Below are positions 55,201-61,811 of a stretch of DNA of 64,000 nt, one piece after another; the stretch's first letter is position 1, and every line of letters begins with the position of its first letter. The position numbers were made by a program, and so were the translations under genes. The notes beneath the pieces were generated by a model. It made no database searches and was not told the DNA's origin. It was given only the letters and a program-made list of their open reading frames with translations. The DNA comes from Pseudobdellovibrionaceae bacterium (GTDB lineage Bacteria > Bdellovibrionota > Bdellovibrionia > Bdellovibrionales > UBA1609): positions 2,418,001 to 2,482,000 of the forward strand of contig CP060220.1 in assembly GCA_023898385.1 (NCBI GenBank), written 5' to 3'.

Positions 55201-56717
55201 GCTAATAACACGTGCACACAAACTTGATTGGTATCAATCACAGAGATGGTGCTGGCTGGTATAGTAATGGTTGCCGTTGCCGGCGATCCTGCTGGTGTGA
55301 GGTTTGAACCTATTTGAGTGTCTGTTCCTCCATCGTAGGAACAGTTAGAGTTGGTATCTTCAAACACTTGAATGTAGTTCACATCAGCAGCCACATTGCT
55401 TCCGTCAAGAGTGAATTTAACTGAAGTGATCTCCGTTGCCGTCGCGGCGGTGGCCGTCATTGAGAACGCAAAAGTGGCAAAATGAGTGGCCGCAGATCCC
55501 TTGGCTATGGTTGCTGGCGGCGCACTTCCACCTGAAGCATTAACTACCTGTAACCCGGCGGCAGCTTCGCCTCCCCAGTCGACTCGGTTATTGGTGTCAG
55601 ATTCGTTGGCCGATCCGCCGATTCCAGAGTAATTTTCTACGGTGAAGTTCGCTACGTTGTAGCTGCTAGCATCTATGTTGATTTGAGTGCCTGAAGCGCC
55701 TTCTTCGTAAAAGCCCACAGTTTGCCAAAGACTTGGAACCGATGCCGCTGCCCCCAAGGTGACCGCCGCTCCATTTGTTGCAATATAATGGAAATCGCCA
55801 TTGGCTATAGCCTGAATCGTTCCTGTGACGTCCATCCCCGAAACGTCAGTATTAGAAATCAAAAAATAACTTAAGTTTACATCGCCAGCCACACTCAGGG
55901 TATACGTACTCGACGTATTTTCCGCTTCTAGACGAGCAATGTTTCCCGAAACTCCTGCCAACCGAAATAAACCTCCAGATGAAACACTGAGTGTGGTGCC
56001 GTCGCCCATTATGACTTTTCCGCCACCTTCTACTTTTAGCACCCCATCTACAGTGACGCCGCTGAGAAATCGAAGAGTGCCGCCATCTCGCACAACCACT
56101 GTAGTTAGGGCCGGTATGGTCACAGAAGTGGCTGCAGGGTCAATAGTCACATCGGCATCCACATAGAGCGTGTTTGCGCCTGTTGTAAAAGTGAAGCGAT
56201 CTAATATCGTGAATGAGTCCGTGAATGTAACTGATGTGGAGTTTCCAATTTTTAGCCGAGGTATAGGATCCACATTTTCAAATGTCTGTGCCCCTGATCC
56301 ATACATTTGAATAGTCCACCGGCTACCGCCGGGTACGATGATTGACCCAGGGTTCAAGTTGCGGAAATAATCCCCTTCAATGGTCCAGCGACGAGCATTT
56401 GACGTGGCTGTGAGCTGACCCGACTGGATCTCCACACAGCTTGCGCTAATATTGGAGTTTGGAAATTGGGGAATCGTCCAATCCGATACGATAATGGCAT
56501 TTTCGGTATTGGTGTTAGGTTGCCCGTTGGGGTCCCAGTTGGTGTTGGTGGTCCAGCTCGTGGTACCGGCATCGGCCTGCCAAGTGTATGTTGTTCCAGC
56601 ACAAGCGGCTTGTGCTGATTCCGCGCTATATAGATGGAGTCCCACACTAAGAAGCCATGCGGCTACCTGAACCATTATCTGTGGCATTGATCTAGAGTGT
56701 TGTTTCTTATAGCTCAA
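49260..56717 (-). CDS. Giant secreted gingipain-like (C25) protein with C-terminal sorting tail
   Basis: 2485 residues; TTG start with AGGAG 6 nt upstream. Signal peptide cleaved about after SAQA. Three copies of a W-x-T-x-x-NW-x-P-x-G-x-PN module start near residues 45, 570 and 1057, each followed by Gly/Thr/Val-rich beta-solenoid-like sequence; two Ig-like inserts lie between. A fibronectin-like domain is near 1388 and a gingipain propeptide-like part near 1560. The C25 domain spans about 2060-2406 with catalytic HYIGHG (His about 2287) and AMNCLNAH (Cys about 2320). The end is GGKGGGC, a hydrophobic helix and RRLRK, like MYXO-CTERM tails that are cut and anchored at the surface. Confidence 0.88.
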   Translation of the reverse strand: MSYKKQHSRSMPQIMVQVAAWLLSVGLHLYSAESAQAACAGTTYTWQADAGTTSWTTNTNWDPNGQPNTNTENAIIVSDWTIPQFPNSNISASCVEIQSGQLTATSNARRWTIEGDYFRNLNPGSIIVPGGSRWTIQMYGSGAQTFENVDPIPRLKIGNSTSVTFTDSFTILDRFTFTTGANTLYVDADVTIDPAATSVTIPALTTVVVRDGGTLRFLSGVTVDGVLKVEGGGKVIMGDGTTLSVSSGGLFRLAGVSGNIARLEAENTSSTYTLSVAGDVNLSYFLISNTDVSGMDVTGTIQAIANGDFHYIATNGAAVTLGAAASVPSLWQTVGFYEEGASGTQINIDASSYNVANFTVENYSGIGGSANESDTNNRVDWGGEAAAGLQVVNASGGSAPPATIAKGSAATHFATFAFSMTATAATATEITSVKFTLDGSNVAADVNYIQVFEDTNSNCSYDGGTDTQIGSNLTPAGSPATATITIPASTISVIDTNQVCVHVLLATSSAAATDATVGIAISGSDDVVNSESYDWSATGGPPVSAGTSTITGSAIKIWNGGYGPAPGGTWTTANNWSPSGVPDSSTDCQIGAGGYSYAQFPNNTARDCLNVTLPSSGTLSWANRTTNFQVSGSLSIGSSYNFLNATNGTITMSGSTNQSISASTTFPGNFAVNSSGGEVTLESDFTVSGDFTLTAGTFRVVSGNTLTVAGDINVNGGTFIVDPNATVVLGNGSAFTVGVSGQLDLIGSSAYPATVTTANTSNAMTVVINGTLRAQYYQFSRLGAAGVTVNSGASIDATYHMQNGTFSYPVANGTTLLTLNRQVPGNAWDTMTFETGGSSATSPMAITTSTSAGTLTVTSYSGDLAADAYTTDPTYDVVWSTPTNTIDLTQEATSPGSVNQGETYNMGRFGFQQSQAGSFNDTTITYIRIGLTGTGSAADVSAVRLYDDTGCSGSGGTLIGTDTFSGNPARVEFSSLSVSVPAHATTPPLRCVYVEYDIDALATAGLTVGAQIVDATHVVNSEGYAFNASAAPPVTLGSAPSINGNTTTWTGSGGTGWTTAGSWTNGVPNSSLNCVINNTANDPIISGGTATCKSLNMGNGILTMTGGTLEVYGSFTNTGTFTQGGNSLVLRDDGATATNQDLQSSSSLTGVTFNKTAGGTVRVNSTIVVSSAISLGSGNNFTLEVESSAILRASAGITVDGATLQVDEGGTLQLGSGQTLTVSGGTLKTTGTNDAYPQSTTNKAVISNAGSGTWTFSATSGALDLVGFLIDDLDTNGLNIGGTTSVTQINGGQLRNLSTSYASVKGIQFNTTGSLPSTVSNFGWNWGPDNAPPATSESYLLASSTGCASQTVSFDQWFGDFFVDVDDPVTSTKVSATNCTINIAAAASPVQLTAFDAEGFDSVVRLAWSTGLEWSHQGFNVLRSDNPETGYVQINSQLIRNNVLSTTIHGEYVFDDHDVVNDQTYYYLIEDISTNNVRTLHGPVYAQPNAGAGAPPGVGVGVIYTSSNEADSSSGSDSDNSSESKEIAPYVDLLAATNSGMRLRITVPEYLKTINLLNPLYDDVNIAHYSLSTEAGKPALPERTILVKIPSVQSVTHSVVNSVSRLDANVKVAPAPEWVPVVNNLVPQWSIDSATYADNQRLPLSNISLGDLYTENGTTYLPIKVQPIRFNPVANDVDFTSSITLDVFFNGASSWVPPVVAGVDPWAVSGAIKVGFSKTGIYEISYDELEVLGLTGPFANANVDEIQMYFMGQVLPIEIVSGDGVFNSGDVIRFFGPYRERVDSSENYVFLVNTPGVSGARVSTADGNPTSYPPISSPSHLATKRVEQDLYAYLNEPYGEDMDHILWHRFYAPPANAGDEFFSVDVDLPNLIQTGDIQVSALLKGSRGGQIVSGKHHVRLWINNIATPYDFEFSTIEPVLATFKVESHYFVPGINRIQLEALGTYTGSQYDVIDIDYLKLDYPHAWVAETDVAEFSVYEPQSVVSLGHFADPNLFVYDISTLSDIRRIEGADVQYQVSTENTVSFNTDYGRKFFVASSAAVLEPSSLSMSNGSDLKLNTHQADILFIGTNELLSAAEKLIEHRRSQGFAVAKASVEDIANEFGMGYVNPQAIKDFIDHVYASWMSPAVKYVVILGDGTVDPKGRLGGSVKNIVPIKLVKGLYWDYASDFWYVKDDVTGYPRAAVGRIPATSAAEMQVYADKVIAFESGDRAPAADQSNRIVIVSDEDQYGGEHFDAKSDQLESTILSLRPEAAVTKIRKSQLSSAQAKTEILNSFSDGPLVMHYIGHGAEDMWSDSSVFTNADANNLSNTNTPIVVAMNCLNAHYYDPNRSYRGLGETLIFKKEGGAVAFWGSTSLTIPEVQTPIHKAFYETLVTGELRDMGSIINMAKVHGGGNQQSNEVVNSWLLIGDPALRLPSASFPAQVDPASPVAENAPQASGGKGGGCQVFAADGQSSGSGWPWLELLFLMIPVVINLTLRRLRKAIS

Positions 56718-56982
56718 GTCGTACTCCTATAACGTCCATAGTGAATCTTTGGTTCGCTTGGTCTATATTATGTATATCGGCGGCTTCCTGAAAAACTTTA
56801 GACCTTTGGTCGAATTGATCCGAAATTATCGAATTGCGAATTGCCTCAAAATGAGAGTTACTAGTTATTTTAAGGGGTTACTATCGAGACTTTGGTATTG
56901 TGAAAAACAGCTCCGCTGCCTCATAATAACGGTTACCACAACTGTGATTGCTAAGGCATTGAAACAACGGAGGAAACCACCG
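56718..56982. other. Region between the C25 gene and the first transposase
   Basis: Holds the ribosome binding site of the leftward giant gene (AGGAG) and presumably its promoter. Open frames run rightward into the transposase gene from 56749 but have no homology to its family. It contains the first copy of a 19-bp sequence repeated at 58191. Confidence 0.4.
56814..56832 (+). repeat. 19-bp direct repeat, copy 1
   Basis: ATTGATCCGAAATTATCGA, identical to 58191-58209. One copy precedes each of the two transposase genes (169 bp before the first and 154 bp before the second start), so it may mark the end regions of two related elements. Confidence 0.75.
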
Positions 56983-58137
56983 ATGGATCGCGGAGCTGTA
57001 AATCAATATTTAACACTTTTGAGACAGAGTTACCAAGTTACTTCTTACCAAGAAAAGCAAAAAATTATTGATGTGGTTGGTCTTAATTTTGGTTGGCATA
57101 GAAAATCTGTGATTAGGGCTTTGAATCGGCCAGATAGTCAACGAAAGAGCCACCCTGGTCGAAAGCGGAAGTACTCAGCGGGAGCCATAATCCATCTGAA
57201 AAAGGTATGGCTGAAGATGGATCAAATGTGTTCTAAACGGATGCGGGCGGCACTGCCACGGTGGTTAAAAGATTATAACCACTGCAGCGATGCGATAAAG
57301 GAAGAATTGATGAGCATGGGGGCAAGTACGATAGACCGCTACTTGCGAAGCTACAAAGCTCAACTTAAGCGAAAAAACAATACTGGCACGAGGCCTGTCA
57401 GTGACTACTTTAAAAACAGGATCCCGATTAAGCCGCTGGATCACAACGTCCATGAAGCTGGGGTCGTTGAGGCGGATACAGTCGCTCATTGTGGCGACTC
57501 GTTAAGTGGAGTCTTTGCCTGGAGTCTGACCTTAACAGATGTTAAGACGGGTTGGACAGAAGTGCGAGCCCAATGGGGTAAGTCAGGCATAGGAGTGGTC
57601 AACGGTATTACAAATATCGAAGAAAATCTTCCGTTCAAAATTAAAGAATTTTGCTGCGACAATGGTTCTGAGTTCTTGAATCACCAGCTGCTCAACTATA
57701 TGTCTCAACTTGGCCAGGCACACAAGATAAAGCGTGGTCGTCCATACCGCAAGAACGATCAGTGCCATGTTGAGCAGAAGAACTACACTCATGTACGGCA
57801 GCTTTTTGGTTACCATAGAATAGACCAAAAAGAACTCATAGAGTTAATGAACGACATTTACGCTAATGAGTGGTCACAGTTGCAAAACTATTTTATGCCG
57901 CAGATGAAGTTAATCAGAAAGACAAGAATAGGTTCAAAGTACAAGCGAGAATACTCAAAACCAATGACACCCTATGACCGAATCATGGCTGAACCAACCA
58001 TATCCTCAGAAGTGAAAGCTCGTCTAAAGCGGCAATACGACAACCTCAATCCCTTTGCGTTAAAGGAAGCTCTCGACAGAAAGGTCAATCGCTTCTTCAA
58101 GCTAGTGAACTTCAAACCCATAAGGAACGCATCATGA
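56983..58137 (+). CDS. DDE transposase with integrase core (unassigned, ISNCY-like)
   Basis: 384 residues from the ATG at 56983, which has GGAGGAAA upstream. N-terminal helix-turn-helix-like region (MDRGAVNQYLTLLRQSY, GWHRKSVIRALNRP), then an rve-type catalytic core: VVEADTVAHCG, CCDNGSEFLNH and KNDQCHVEQKNYTHVRQLFGY supply the D, D and E. The C-terminus looks complete (EWSQLQNYFMPQMKL onward). The gene following starts within its stop codon. Terminal inverted repeats were not found by eye. Confidence 0.82.
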   Translation: MDRGAVNQYLTLLRQSYQVTSYQEKQKIIDVVGLNFGWHRKSVIRALNRPDSQRKSHPGRKRKYSAGAIIHLKKVWLKMDQMCSKRMRAALPRWLKDYNHCSDAIKEELMSMGASTIDRYLRSYKAQLKRKNNTGTRPVSDYFKNRIPIKPLDHNVHEAGVVEADTVAHCGDSLSGVFAWSLTLTDVKTGWTEVRAQWGKSGIGVVNGITNIEENLPFKIKEFCCDNGSEFLNHQLLNYMSQLGQAHKIKRGRPYRKNDQCHVEQKNYTHVRQLFGYHRIDQKELIELMNDIYANEWSQLQNYFMPQMKLIRKTRIGSKYKREYSKPMTPYDRIMAEPTISSEVKARLKRQYDNLNPFALKEALDRKVNRFFKLVNFKPIRNAS

Positions 58138-58346
58138 CCAGACGAAATGACAGAATGCAGGAAAGTAACTCAAGTAAATGGGTCAATATGATTGATCCGA
58201 AATTATCGACACCGAAACGCATCGAATTAAGACAAAAGGCCAGTGATGGCATTATGAAGTTCAGCCTGGTGGACTCATTAACCTTGGTCCACATTAACCT
58301 TGGTCCGTATCAAATTGAGACGTTGGATCAAAATTTTTACGGATAA
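58134..58346 (+). CDS. Small ORF coupled to the transposase, uncertain
   Basis: 70 residues. It starts in the ATGA overlap with the transposase stop and has AAGGAAC before the ATG, so it may be translated by coupling. No recognisable motif. The second half covers a 15-bp tandem repeat and looks less protein-like, so it may be only the end region of the element. Confidence 0.35.
   Translation: MTRRNDRMQESNSSKWVNMIDPKLSTPKRIELRQKASDGIMKFSLVDSLTLVHINLGPYQIETLDQNFYG
58191..58209 (+). repeat. 19-bp direct repeat, copy 2
   Basis: Identical to 56814-56832, in the same orientation, ahead of the second transposase. Confidence 0.75.
58276..58306 (+). repeat. Tandem repeat of a 15-bp unit
   Basis: CATTAACCTTGGTCC occurs at 58276-58290 and 58292-58306, period 16. 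It lies just before the second transposase gene and may be a transposase-binding end sequence; a looser match (TTTAGACCTTTGGTC) lies near 56799 upstream of the first. Confidence 0.7.
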
Positions 58347-58362
58347 AACAAGGAAGTTCTAT

Positions 58363-59229
58363 ATGAGACACCAGGCTGTTAATGAGTATTTGAACGCAAT
58401 TTACGATGCATATCAAGCAGGAGATAAGGCTACGAAGAGTAAACTTCTAGATCATGCGGTGTTGATCACCAAACGCTCTAGAAAACAGCTGATTCGAAGG
58501 CTAGGTAAAATGCATCAAACTGCGGCTGGCATAACTCGAGGCGCTGGTCGCCCGTACGTCTATTCTCGTGAAGCACTGACGCCGCACATTGAATATTTAT
58601 GGAATAAAATGGAGCGTGTGTCAGCGAAGCGGATGAAATCAGCATTTAGACTATGGTTGTCGAAATACAAGAACTGCGAACCCCATCTTAAAGTTCAACT
58701 GGAGAGAATGAGTGCCACAACCCTAGGGCGGTACTTAAAGGGCATTAGGGCGAGCGAGGTTCCAACTAGGGGGCTTTCGACGACTTGTCCAGCACGGTAT
58801 ATGAAGAACAAAATGCCGATCAACACACTAGACTCTAAGATCACAAAGCCAGGCTATACGCAAACAGACACAGTTGCTCATTGTGGCAACAGTGCTCTGG
58901 GGCCATTTATTAGCTCTCTTACTGTCACGGATATTTTTAGCCCTTGGACTGAAAACAGGGCCATGTTTACTAAACGCGGCGTTGAGGTGAAAAAGATGTT
59001 CCGCGATATCGAAAGAAATTTGCCGTTTGAACTACTGGCCATCAACTCAGACTCAGGTAGTGAGTTTTTAAATAAAAACATGCTCCAGTTTACTCAGTAT
59101 GGCACAAGAGTCCACTTCACTAGATCGAGGCCGTATAAGAAAAACGACAACTGTTTTGTTGAACAAAAAAACTTCACTCACGTAAGGGAGTTATTTGGAT
59201 ACGAGCGATTTGAGGACCCAGGCCCGTGA
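58363..59229 (+). pseudogene. Truncated DDE transposase, relative of the one at 56983
   Basis: 288 residues from the ATG at 58363 (AAGGAAG upstream). It aligns with the preceding transposase through HTH and catalytic core: YTQTDTVAHCGNS, INSDSGSEFLNK (Ser where the relative has Asn), and KKNDNCFVEQKNFTHVRELFGYERF. There the similarity ends abruptly and the frame stops within ten codons, while the relative continues for about 100 residues. The sequence after the break belongs to a different gene (ACT-domain remnant), so the 3' third has been lost by deletion or recombination. Confidence 0.82.
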
Positions 59230-59350
59230 TAAAAAAGCTATCTGTGTATTTGACAACAGTGTAAAGGGTACAGACCAACTGAGCCAAGTTATGCAGAATT
59301 TAAGTAAATTAAAGGGTGTTTTGGGAGTTTCAAGAATTACCCATTCATAA
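59211..59350 (+). pseudogene. 3' remnant of a gene ending in an ACT domain, RelA/SpoT-like
   Basis: In the frame shifted relative to the transposase, an open stretch from about 59211 ends at TAA 59348-59350. The last 43 codons read ARDKKAICVFDN, then VKGTDQLSQVMQNLSKLKGV and LGVSRITHS. The pattern (beta strand, L-x-x-V-x-x-x-L helix, GV-x-x-VxR strand, then stop) is that of the C-terminal ACT domain of RelA/SpoT ppGpp enzymes. No start remains; upstream is directly fused to the truncated transposase. Another ACT protein is possible. Confidence 0.55.
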
Positions 59351-59353
59351 TTG

Positions 59354-59381
59354 TTGACATAACGCGTCCAAAGTATATATT
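59354..59381 (+). promoter_or_regulatory. Sigma-70-type promoter
   Basis: TTGACA (59354-59359), 16-bp spacer, TATATT (59376-59381), about 65 bp before the exported-protein gene at 59446. Both boxes are near consensus. Confidence 0.7.
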
Positions 59382-59445
59382 AAGCCTCGTTCAAAACAAT
59401 AAGATTGTATAAAAACTCGTATTTTTAAAGAGTTAAGGGTTTTAG

Positions 59446-60429
59446 ATGAAGAAGTTTCTTGGGTTCACTTTGGTGTTTTTATTATCTTTAAACGCAATAG
59501 CTGTCACGGAGTGGATAGGTGGCAGAGATTTGTTTTTTTACGACAGTTTAGGGAATAGGCACTATGATACGGACCTCGGCGAGAGTTTATCAACAAGACT
59601 AGAAGTAGGACGTAGGTTTTTTCCACAACTTCCAATCAATACTGAAGATTTTCGTTATAGAAATGAAGGGGGCGGTGAAATTTATATTTTTAACTTCCGC
59701 CTGGCTTTGGATGAAATGAAATTAACAAAACAATTTTACAGTCATTCTTTAAGTCACGAACAAAAAAGAACGCAAGCACTTAAAGAGTGGGGAAAATCAT
59801 TTTTGATGAAAGCTTCCATTATTAATGCGTTTACTAGTCAACAACAAGCTCAAGAGTCAGCCATTTTACCTTTGGGTTTTAACGATAGAAGTTTGCATTA
59901 TCACTATGAAGAGAGAACTTTTTCTTACCCTAAAAAAGGAGCCAGAGATAACAATGTTTGGGTAACAGGTTTAAGCTCTCAGGCAGGACCGGGGACTACG
60001 GCTAAAGTAAAAAGTGTTTGGGTAAGGCCGGTTATAAAGTTCAATCACTATGCGATCCCTTTTGATACTTATGAGATTCCTATTTCTGCATTTGAAATTC
60101 AACCAGGTTATAATTCGGAGGCTCCATTAAAAATGAAAGAAGATGCTCTCGATCAATTACATTATTTAATGATCGAAACGGTTCTTGCTTTTTCTTACAA
60201 GCGGAGTATTCCAGCGAATCACTTGTTTGCAGAGGTGGAGTCTGAATCTTTACGGGTTTATTTGTTGGGTGATAATACGCAGTTTGAAGATGAGAAGAAT
60301 GTAACGCCAGTTTACTTCGATTTAAACTTAGATGTACATATGTTTACTAAGCCAAACTGGTTGGAAAAATTTATTGCTGCGAAAGCGAGGTTCCAGCAAA
60401 CTTGTTCTCGCGCCTTAACTGGGCTTTGA
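59446..60429 (+). pseudogene. Exported protein gene truncated at its 3' end by IS3 insertion
   Basis: 327 codons remain. Signal peptide MKKFLGFTLVFLLSLNAIA, then an unrecognised Tyr- and Phe-rich mature protein (KFNHYAIPFDTYEIP). Its base composition is lower in GC than the neighbours. The stop TGA (60427-60429) is formed by the first three bases of the IS3 element, and the codon before it is within the duplicated CTT target, so the original 3' end is missing or displaced. A promoter is visible upstream. How much protein was lost is unknown. Confidence 0.7.
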
Positions 60430-60490
60430 CCTGGCCGGGCTAAACCGGTCCAGGTAGTGTGTTATGATCTGGACCAGAAAGGACCAAATT

Positions 60491-60769
60491 ATGGCAAGAA
60501 AGCGATACACGCCAGAGGAAATCATTCAGCATCTGCGAACGGCAGAGATTGAGCAAAGTAAGGGGGCCACACAAGAAGAAGCGGCCCGAAAAATTGGGGT
60601 ATCTCCTGTCACTCTCTCCCGATGGAAATCAGAATTTGGAGGTCTTCGAGTTGACCAGGCTAAACGCTTGAAGGAACTTGAGCAAGAGGCTAGCCGACTC
60701 CGTAAAATTGTTGCTGATCAAGCTCTCGATATTTTGATTTTAAAAGAAGTTTCAAAGGGAAACTTCTAA
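60491..60769 (+). CDS. IS3 OrfA (helix-turn-helix transposase subunit)
   Basis: 92 residues from the ATG at 60491. HTH_Tnp_1 pattern YTPEEIIQHLRTAEIEQSK, EEAARKIGVSPVTLSRWKSEFGG, and a C-terminal leucine-zipper-like coiled coil RLKELEQEASRLRKIVADQ. It ends at TAA 60767-60769. Near the end AAAGGGAAAC could serve programmed -1 frameshifting to make the OrfAB fusion. Confidence 0.9.
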   Translation: MARKRYTPEEIIQHLRTAEIEQSKGATQEEAARKIGVSPVTLSRWKSEFGGLRVDQAKRLKELEQEASRLRKIVADQALDILILKEVSKGNF

Positions 60770-60798
60770 GCCCGGCGAAGCGCAAGGATGCGGTTCAA

Positions 60799-61629
60799 AT
60801 GGTGATGCGAGAGCTGAAAGTCAGCGAGCGTCGGGCATGCAAAACGATTGGACAAGTCAGATCAACGCAAAGATATGAACCACTGCTGAATCAAGAGCAA
60901 GAAAAACTTCAGTGTCGAGTTATAGAACTCGCCACAGAGTATGGCAGGTATGGTTATCGACAGGTGACTGATATGCTTAACATGGAGGGGTGGAGCGTGG
61001 GAAAAGATCGAGTATTTTCAATTTGGCAACGAGAAGGTTTGAAAGTGCCACAGAAGCAACCAAAGCGATCAAGGCTTTGGCTAGCCGATGGATCTTGTAT
61101 TAGGCTAAGACCTCAGTTTAAAAACCACGTGTGGTCATACGACTTTGTCTCTGACCAAACCCACGATGGCAGAAAGTTCAAAATCCTGAACATCATTGAT
61201 GAGTTTTCTCGTGAATGTTTAGCTTCTTATGTTGCCAGAAGAATTCGTTCTCAGGATGTCATTTTAGTTCTTGCAGATTTATTTTTAAAGCACGGGATAC
61301 CGAAACATATTCGCTCAGACAATGGGCCGGAGTTCATTGCAAAGAAGTTAGTGACATGGATCAAAAGCCTTGATGTTCAGCCCCTATTCATACAACCTGG
61401 TAGCCCCTGGGAAAATGGCTACTGCGAATCTTTCAACGGTAAAATGAGGTATGAGTTTTTGAATGGAGAAATTTTTTGTTCGCTGCTTGAGGCAAAGATA
61501 CTTATCGAACGGTGGAGAGTTCATTACAATACGAAGAGGCCGCACAGCAGCTTGGGTGGAAAGCCGCCGGCACCAGAAAGTTTTCAACCGACGCTCAAGC
61601 TGCTTGCAAATGATTTATTAACACAGTAA
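60799..61629 (+). CDS. IS3 OrfB (DDE transposase)
   Basis: 276 residues from the first ATG; the frame is open further upstream through LLSPAKRKDAVQM, the usual start of OrfB after a -1 frameshift from orfA. HTH_21 region (RYGYRQVTDMLNMEGWSVGK), then the catalytic core: VWSYDFVSDQTHDGRKFK (first D), IRSDNGPEF (second D), PWENGYCESFNGKMRYEFLN (E), and HYNTKRPHSSLGGKPP. All catalytic residues present; the element may be active. Confidence 0.92.
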   Translation: MVMRELKVSERRACKTIGQVRSTQRYEPLLNQEQEKLQCRVIELATEYGRYGYRQVTDMLNMEGWSVGKDRVFSIWQREGLKVPQKQPKRSRLWLADGSCIRLRPQFKNHVWSYDFVSDQTHDGRKFKILNIIDEFSRECLASYVARRIRSQDVILVLADLFLKHGIPKHIRSDNGPEFIAKKLVTWIKSLDVQPLFIQPGSPWENGYCESFNGKMRYEFLNGEIFCSLLEAKILIERWRVHYNTKRPHSSLGGKPPAPESFQPTLKLLANDLLTQ

Positions 61630-61655
61630 GTGGTAGTAAAACTCCCGGCTAGTCA

Positions 61656-61799
61656 CTTGAGTCTTCGAAATTTGCCTGGGCGAAAAGCTCTATGTCAGAT
61701 GGGTCCATTGAGATGACGGCAGATGACTTAAAATTGTTGCTTGATGGAGTAAATGTTTGGACGCGCTTTGAAAAGGTTTGCTTTGAGCGAGTGATTTGA
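61656..61799 (+). pseudogene. IS66 TnpB C-terminal remnant
   Basis: 47 codons ending at TGA 61797-61799: ESSKFAWAKSSMSDGSIEM then TADDLKLLLDGVNVW. This matches the C-terminal end of IS66 TnpB (LE-x-x-F-x-W, then S-x-x-x-L-x-x-LL-x-G). It starts at the IS3 boundary and is followed 12 bp later by tnpC, the IS66 order. The N-terminal half of tnpB, tnpA and the left end are not on the other side of the IS3 element, so they were lost. Confidence 0.72.
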
Positions 61800-61811
61800 T
61801 AATGAGCTTTC

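Larger units (their letters stand above)
60427..61655 (+). mobile_element. IS3-family insertion sequence, complete, 1229 bp
   Basis: Left end TGACCTGGCCGGG at 60427; right end, read inward from 61655, TGACTAGCCGGG: imperfect inverted repeats. Both flanks carry CTT (60424-60426 and 61656-61658), a 3-bp target duplication normal for IS3. It carries orfA and orfB in the standard overlapping-frame layout. It sits between an exported-protein gene and a tnpB remnant of IS66. Confidence 0.85.

Noticed and set aside
52000..56200. Many rightward open frames inside the C25 giant gene
   Set aside because: Antisense shadows of its Ser/Thr/Val-rich repeats; compositions mirror the sense strand.
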